From assembly GCA_946406115.1 (NCBI GenBank), contig OX291557.1:22972501-23036500 (forward strand): a DNA stretch of 64,000 nt. Direction: 5' to 3'. Below the pieces are notes generated by a model. The model worked only from the letters and a program-made list of their open reading frames with translations. It searched no databases and had not been told where the DNA came from. The translations under genes were made by a program, and so were the position numbers. This DNA comes from Apoda limacodes. Lineage: Eukaryota; Arthropoda; Insecta; Lepidoptera; Limacodidae. Positions 56,631 to 64,000 of the stretch are shown here, piece by piece. Numbering within the stretch: position 1 is the first letter of the stretch; each line of letters opens with the position of its first letter.

Positions 56631-57479
56631 CACTCTAAAAATGATTGCAAATGATTCTCCAAGTCTTGAAACGTAAAGAAAATACAAAATTTTCGATTTC
56701 GATTTTCGGACCTATTCCAATAACTTCTCAAGAGAAGTTAACAATGAAAGGAGGCGTACAATAATCTAATTTTGACACTTTTCGGTCGTACCTAATTAAG
56801 GATTAAAAGACTGTTGAAAGGTGAATGGCAAATGAAGGCCAATTTTTCCCGCTGTGCAATTTCTCTCGGCTTACATTGGCATACGTCCTGGCGATGAAAT
56901 GTTTCAATAACTACATCATTCATCTCGTGCGACATCAGAAGTCTGGACGGCGTCCAACCCTGCATTTGGAACGTCATCAAAATAGTCTTCAGGAATTCAT
57001 GAATGAACAGCCGTTTAAGAAACTATTGGAGGCAATTGTACTAATAAAAGTGTAGTATTTTCTTAAATCTTTAAAAGTGCATTGTTGTTAGAGTAACTAC
57101 AGTTTTACGGTTTATTGTCTAGCTGGCCCGGCAGACGGTGTTTTGCTCTGAAAGTTGATGCGCTGTGACGCTATCTGTTACAACAAAGGGGTAGAATATA
57201 AATAAAATAATATAAAATTACTTACACCGCCATCTGTTAGAAATGTATGGAACCCGGACATGTTTTTGTCGATGAACCAACTAACAACGCCATCTGTTGG
57301 CATGCATGGAACTTTGAAACAGCACACGCCATGTAAAGCTATCGGTATGATTTTTCCGACGTCTTACAAAATTATCGACATACAACAAATTTACACAAGA
57401 CAATATTACGCTATACGTATACACGCTATCGATAAAAACCGCATTAAAATCCATTGCGTTGTTTATAAAAACTTTTTAC

Positions 57480-57712
57480 AAAAAAAACAACCGGCTTCAA
57501 AAAAGATACACTTAAAAGGTAAAAATAATTACTTATTTCCAAAAAGCTGATCTGAATTACAGTTTGAAGTTAGTTTCATGCAAGTGAAGTGTGTTATAAA
57601 CTGTTTGGTACATAGACACCAATTTCAAACTGTAATTCAGATTTTTGGTAATAAGTAATTATTTTTACCTTTTAAGTGCATCTTTTTGAAACCAGTTGTT
57701 TTTTTTTTCTGT
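57480..57712. mobile_element. Small fold-back element nested in palindrome 2
   Basis: The left end (AAAACAACCGGCTTCAAAAA, then CACTTAAAAGGTAAAAATAA and CTGAATTACAGTTTGAA) returns inverted at about 57625-57712. It forms a hairpin with 90-bp arms. The mirrored copy is at 61178-61410. Confidence 0.75.
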
Positions 57713-59402
57713 TTAAATTCTGTTATGTTTTACTTTAAAGTGACGTTTTTTATATAGTATATATAATACATTTAGGTTACAAATAAAGACATACTTCTTT
57801 GACCTACAAATAAAAGAGTAGACCATTGTAGCAACTATATATTTTAAGTAACATTCTTGTTATTTAAAATAAATATACGTATTTGAACATAATCACACTT
57901 ATACTATATTAAATTAATTTTTTGCTATTTTACTATAATATTTTAATATATTTATTGTTTTGATTATTATTAGTATTAAATTATATGTTTATGATGAATT
58001 TATTAAACAACCCTACAACTAAACCACTACTGTCCTTTCATACGTATAGTTAAACTTTTATAGATGTTTATAACAATAATTCGTAGGTACATAATTTCGT
58101 GATACCTGCTTTATTATATCAGTATGGCGCCAATTGAAAATCAGCGTTGTCATTTGTTTGGCAGCATTGCTGAATCGGAGTCCAATAAGGTGAAACACAA
58201 CAATACAACATAAAACCTAATAGGTACTGTAACGTCAGAGTAATATAGCAATCAATAGTATACCAACTAAGCATAAAAGAAATTAATCAAGAAAATAAAT
58301 ATAGCTAAATCTACGAACATAAAATAATGACCTACTTCGAGTTTTCACCATTTCTAAAGTCAGTACAAAACACATAAACAAAGCAAATACGCGAATATCA
58401 GAACTAAGGGACATAGGTACTAAAGAGATATGATTTTTCCGCTATCCCTACGCAAAGGAACCCTAGTTAATGCTACTTCCACATTTTAAAGTAAAATCCA
58501 TACGAATAATTAAATCCATACGTTTTGTAGAGTGGGAATCAGATAGCTCAGCGTTCAGGACTTGCGACCTGAAAGTAGGTTTAAGTGGCGCCCCCTTACG
58601 ATGCACATCAGCGCTCACCCACACTAGCTAACCAGCCAATAATTACTGTATCTCTTGGCAGACCTAGTTCTTTAGTGGGCTATATATTATTATTATGGCT
58701 GGTATAATTTTTGTTCCCACTTCAACTTTTATAGAAGACTTATCTTTACCTAGCTGAAATTGTCCTAGACACAAGGTCCGTCAATATCTTCCTTTCTACT
58801 GAGGTGATTGAGACCTCCTACCATAAATTTCTAACCGGCAGAAAAAGGCTAACTTGTCATTACGATGCTTTAACATTTATTTAAATATTTTTAAAACACA
58901 ACCTAAAGAATTTCACAACGCACATACAATATAATAATTTCTAATATAAAAGCATTTACTAACCAATAATGGTGGCACAATCTAGCTGTAGTTTAACCCC
59001 ACCTGGTTCCCAGGTAGCTCCTATTAACTAACTAGCGTAGACTATGGTTTTCTCCTGGGGTAGCGTTTCGACAATTTAACCGACGGCAATTGAATATTCT
59101 GTAACTTTCTTCTTCTAACTACTGGCTACTGTTGTTGGCCGCAGATGGCCTTTACAACTACACGCGGACTAACTTTTGCTGCGGTGTTGCTTGCACTCTT
59201 CAGCGAAAAGTTGGGGCGGTTTGCGCAAGGGTGTCCTAGACACGAACCTCGGCTTGGGCAACCGCTCTTAGAAACTAAAGTTGTATCTAAATAAAATTTA
59301 CCGCCGTTTCGGAAAATAGCAAAGGCGTTCTGAAGAGAAGAAACGGCAAGAAACTCTTCAGCCCTCGCCTATTATTAATTAAATCTAACTAGTCGAAGCG
59401 CC

Positions 59403-59487
59403 CGGGTATATTAGTGAACCTAGTATACCCGCGCGCTCGAGTGTGTGTGTGTGTGAAAACTAAACTGTCTAATGTTCCGTCGCCGCC
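59403..59487. other. Loop of palindrome 2
   Basis: 85 bp of unique sequence with CCGGGTATA...TATACCCG, a short GT run and CGTCGCCGCCGGCG. It is richer in G+C than the arms. The inner stretch CGGGTATATTAG...CTAGTATACCCG is itself a small inverted repeat. Confidence 0.85.
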
Positions 59488-62259
59488 GGCGCTTCGACTA
59501 GTTAGATTTAATTAATAATAGGCGAGGGCTGAAGAGTTTCTTGCCGTTTCTTCTCTTCAGAACGCCTTTGCTATTTTCCGAAACGGCGGTAAATTTTATT
59601 TAGATACAACTTTAGTTTCTAAGAGCGGTTGCCCAAGCCGAGGTTCGTGTCTAGGACACCCTTGCGCAAACCGCCCCAACTTTTCGCTGAAGAGTGCAAG
59701 CAACACCGCAGCAAAAGTTAGTCCGCGTGTAGTTGTAAAGGCCATCTGCGGCCAACAACAGTAGCCAGTAGTTAGAAGAAGAAAGTTACAGAATATTCAA
59801 TTGCCGTCGGTTAAATTGTCGAAACGCTACCCCAGGAGAAAACCATAGTCTACGCTAGTTAGTTAATAGGAGCTACCTGGGAACCAGGTGGGGTTAAACT
59901 ACAGCTAGATTGTGCCACCATTATTGGTTAGTAAATGCTTTTATATTAGAAATTATTATATTGTATGTGCGTTGTGAAATTCTTTAGGTTGTGTTTTAAA
60001 AATATTTAAATAAATGTTAAAGCATCGTAATGACAAGTTAGCCTTTTTCTGCCGGTTAGAAATTTATGGTAGGAGGTCTCAATCACCTCAGTAGAAAGGA
60101 AGATATTGACGGACCTTGTGTCTAGGACAATTTCAGCTAGGTAAAGATAAGTCTTCTATAAAAGTTGAAGTGGGAACAAAAATTATACCAGCCATAATAA
60201 TAATATATAGCCCACTAAAGAACTAGGTCTGCCAAGAGATACAGTAATTATTGGCTGGTTAGCTAGTGTGGGTGAGCGCTGATGTGCATCGTAAGGGGGC
60301 GCCACTTAAACCTACTTTCAGGTCGCAAGTCCTGAACGCTGAGCTATCTGATTCCCACTCTACAAAACGTATGGATTTAATTATTCGTATGGATTTTACT
60401 TTAAAATGTGGAAGTAGCATTAACTAGGGTTCCTTTGCGTAGGGATAGCGGAAAAATCATATCTCTTTAGTACCTATGTCCCTTAGTTCTGATATTCGCG
60501 TATTTGCTTTGTTTATGTGTTTTGTACTGACTTTAGAAATGGTGAAAACTCGAAGTAGGTCATTATTTTATGTTCGTAGATTTAGCTATATTTATTTTCT
60601 TGATTAATTTCTTTTATGCTTAGTTGGTATACTATTGATTGCTATATTACTCTGACGTTACAGTACCTATTAGGTTTTATGTTGTATTGTTGTGTTTCAC
60701 CTTATTGGACTCCGATTCAGCAATGCTGCCAAACAAATGACAACGCTGATTTTCAATTGGCGCCATACTGATATAATAAAGCAGGTATCACGAAATTATG
60801 TACCTACGAATTATTGTTATAAACATCTATAAAAGTTTAACTATACGTATGAAAGGACAGTAGTGGTTTAGTTGTAGGGTTGTTTAATAAATTCATCATA
60901 AACATATAATTTAATACTAATAATAATCAAAACAATAAATATATTAAAATATTATAGTAAAATAGCAAAAAATTAATTTAATATAGTATAAGTGTGATTA
61001 TGTTCAAATACGTATATTTATTTTAAATAACAAGAATGTTACTTAAAATATATAGTTGCTACAATGGTCTACTCTTTTATTTGTAGGTCAAAGAAGTATG
61101 TCTTTATTTGTAACCTAAATGTATTATATATACTATATAAAAAACGTCACTTTAAAGTAAAACATAACAGAATTTAAACAGAAAAAAAAAACAACTGGTT
61201 TCAAAAAGATGCACTTAAAAGGTAAAAATAATTACTTATTACCAAAAATCTGAATTACAGTTTGAAATTGGTGTCTATGTACCAAACAGTTTATAACACA
61301 CTTCACTTGCATGAAACTAACTTCAAACTGTAATTCAGATCAGCTTTTTGGAAATAAGTAATTATTTTTACCTTTTAAGTGTATCTTTTTTGAAGCCGGT
61401 TGTTTTTTTTGTAAAAAGTTTTTATAAACAACGCAATGGATTTTAATGCGGTTTTTATCGATAGCGTGTATACGTATAGCGTAATATTGTCTTGTGTAAA
61501 TTTGTTGTATGTCGATAATTTTGTAAGACGTCGGAAAAATCATACCGATAGCTTTACATGGCGTGTGCTGTTTCAAAGTTCCATGCATGCCAACAGATGG
61601 CGTTGTTAGTTGGTTCATCGACAAAAACATGTCCGGGTTCCATACATTTCTAACAGATGGCGGTGTAAGTAATTTTATATTATTTTATTTATATTCTACC
61701 CCTTTGTTGTAACAGATAGCGTCACAGCGCATCAACTTTCAGAGCAAAACACCGTCTGCCGGGCCAGCTAGACAATAAACCGTAAAACTGTAGTTACTCT
61801 AACAACAATGCACTTTTAAAGATTTAAGAAAATACTACACTTTTATTAGTACAATTGCCTCCAATAGTTTCTTAAACGGCTGTTCATTCATGAATTCCTG
61901 AAGACTATTTTGATGACGTTCCAAATGCAGGGTTGGACGCCGTCCAGACTTCTGATGTCGCACGAGATGAATGATGTAGTTATTGAAACATTTCATCGCC
62001 AGGACGTATGCCAATGTAAGCCGAGAGAAATTGCACAGCGGGAAAAATTGGCCTTCATTTGCCATTCACCTTTCAACAGTCTTTTAATCCTTAATTAGGT
62101 ACGACCGAAAAGTGTCAAAATTAGATTATTGTACGCCTCCTTTCATTGTTAACTTCTCTTGAGAAGTTATTGGAATAGGTCCGAAAATCGAAATCGAAAA
62201 TTTTGTATTTTCTTTACGTTTCAAGACTTGGAGAATCATTTGCAATCATTTTTAGAGTG

Positions 62260-62311
<52 letters not shown>

Positions 62312-64000
62312 GTGTGTGTGTGTGTACGTATGTATGTTTGAATGTAGACATATTTTGGCTTTCGATTCCTCAATAACTACTGGACGGAATCGCTCTGATG
62401 ACATATCAATCGATACGCCACGTCATGACTAAGATCTGAAAGGAGTCTGAAATAAATCGGTCAAGCGGTTCGTTTTTTATCGGTAAAAAACTGACTTTTT
62501 TATGCACGCAACATAAATTTCATGTATAATTTTATGTATCGAGGGGTAGTAAAGGGTTTTCGAGGGTGCTAGTTTCGAATTTTTTATCAGTTTTTTAAAA
62601 TTCAAAATGGCGGATCCAATATGACGTAATTTTTTTTTTGTAAAAGAATTTTTCTCAAGAGAAGTTGCACGTGCGGTACTTGCTGCCTAACCAATTTTTT
62701 ACAATCTTCAATTTTGTCGATCTTGACATTGTTTCAGCTAATCTTTGAACCTCATACTATCACTGTCAGGTAAAACCGCTTGCAAGTGCAAGTCAAAGAC
62801 TACAACATAATACTAGGAAAGTGCTAGTGCAAAGGTTTGAACAAAATTGGTTCATAAGTTTTTCTGATATTTAAAATGACCTCTCATTCTACGCTACTAA
62901 AAGCACTTTGCCTGTATTTTTGAAATTCATTGACGTCAATGTTAACTATCGTGAGTCGGTTTTATTTCTATCATATAGAAGTTGCCGTTGAAATCCTGCA
63001 CCGCGCACCGGTAACGGTGAAGAAGTAACAGACATACATAGTTATTTTCGCATTTATAATATTAGTATGGATTTCTACGGTATAGGTTAACTCCCTCAGT
63101 AAAAAGAATTTCTAAAATGTGTAAAAAAAAATTCAACCTCTACGAATAGTTAGAACTATAATACATATATCTAAACATAGACAAATGGGAAACTATTACA
63201 TATTGTTTTAAAATTCATGTTTACAGAAACACTTTATGTGCTTGGCACTGTTTTATCAAATAAATCACTAAATTCACTGAGTAACAAATGAAAAGAAAAT
63301 GTGCCAAATATTTGTTGGTCTCTGCACATTACGCACGGAATTCCGATTAATCTAAAAATTGATTTTATCTACATTACTGTAACAACTCGATTTGTAACAC
63401 ATATATTGAATCGACCTAAATTCCAGAGCAAGGAAAATCAACATCCTATAACTATTAAAGTGTTTCCTAACTACTCTAATAACTAATAAATGGAACAAAA
63501 TAAACTACTATATAACGGAAGAGGCCGGTGTACACCACGCTATATTTAACCGACTGCTAACGCCTCGCCTCTAAACTTAGGTTAAATCGGGAATGCACGT
63601 AGGCCGCCCTGCTAGGGGTAACGTCCTTCGGCCAAACATCCTGCTTCTATAGGTGAACGTTATATATTTACAGAATTTTACATTACTATTGATAGCGCAT
63701 TTGTATGGCTTAAATCCAATAAAATGATTAAAACTAACACATTCTTCGGTAGGTATGTCCTCATTATGAATATTTTTGATAGTTCTCGAAACATGAACCT
63801 ACGATTATCTATCTACAGCACTGGTAGTTGTTTTTTTGATAGGAAATATATTACATATCACAATGAGTCCTCAGAACATGAACCTACGAGTATAATAGTA
63901 TTTACCTACAGCACTAGTAGTTGTTATTTTTGAAAGGAAATATATTATATATCGCAATGAGTCCTCAAAACATGAACCTACGAGTATTTATCTACAGCAC
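59488..64000. repeat. Right arm of giant palindrome 2 (cut by window edge)
   Basis: Mirror image of 54890-59402. It ends inside the minisatellite at the window edge. The open frames here (61340-61630, 61835-62065 and others) are the inverted copies of those in the left arm. Confidence 0.92.

Larger units (their letters stand above)
54890..59402. repeat. Left arm of giant palindrome 2
   Basis: Reverse complement of 59488-64000 with position sum 118890. I found only about two base differences in the parts compared (near 55022 and 56130). The true arm is longer than shown because the right arm is cut by the window edge. Contents: end of the minisatellite, an interspersed repeat at about 55820-56580, a CA microsatellite and a fold-back element. 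No convincing gene: the 96-codon frame at 57260-57550 and the 76-codon frame at 56825-57055 lack family features. Confidence 0.92.

Noticed and set aside
56825..57055. 76-codon frame, inverted copy at 61835-62065
   Set aside because: Duplicated only because of the palindrome; no motif and no splice context that I can support.
57260..57550. 96-codon frame, identical inverted copy at 61340-61630
   Set aside because: Identity is explained by the palindrome. It ends in the fold-back element and has no protein family features.

Overview
The window looks like nuclear DNA of an insect, most probably a moth or butterfly. It is AT-rich, carries several interspersed repeats that I recognise from Lepidoptera, many decayed non-LTR retrotransposons, and spliced genes with metazoan TATA boxes. 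There is no sign of a prokaryotic genome.

Layout. 1-11829 is most of an endogenous Maverick/Polinton (adintovirus-like) element whose left end lies outside the window. Its plus-strand block reads packaging ATPase, DUF8207-like protein, fibre-like protein, chromodomain integrase, PLA2-domain minor capsid protein, adenain-like protease, penton-like protein, a 56-residue basic protein, double-jelly-roll major capsid protein and a frameshifted late protein. Several of these are chained by 4-bp ATGA stop/start overlaps. A minus-strand block holds a protein-primed type DNA polymerase B and two small proteins. The capsid and protease genes are intact, but the ATPase, DUF8207-like, integrase, polymerase and last plus-strand gene each carry nonsense or frameshift lesions, so the copy cannot function on its own. 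12170-13334 (minus) holds exons of an unidentified host gene with two fold-back elements in or near its introns.

14.8-22 kb and 41.6-46.4 kb are two copies of a segmental duplication. Each contains a three-exon minus-strand gene for a secreted Thr/Ser/Asp-rich repeat protein: a short signal-peptide exon behind a TATA box, one long repeat exon, and a 20-codon terminal exon. The flanks are conserved, but the internal repeat is 50 residues in the first gene and 9 in the second. A third copy of the promoter and start codon lies at about 52.46-52.88 kb, where the signal-peptide codons run directly in frame into a retrotransposon reverse transcriptase.

22-34 kb and 46-52 kb are mainly broken non-LTR retrotransposons (endonuclease, RT and RNase H pieces) and dispersed repeats.

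Two very large palindromes dominate the rest. 34292-40752 has 2.7-kb arms that carry a heavily decayed second Polinton-type PolB in each arm, with iterated short motifs at the ends and a 95-bp tandem array just outside. 54890-64000 has arms of at least 4.5 kb, nearly identical, around an 85-bp loop, and runs off the window edge. The arms contain a minisatellite, a CA/GT microsatellite, fold-back elements and interspersed repeats, but no convincing gene.
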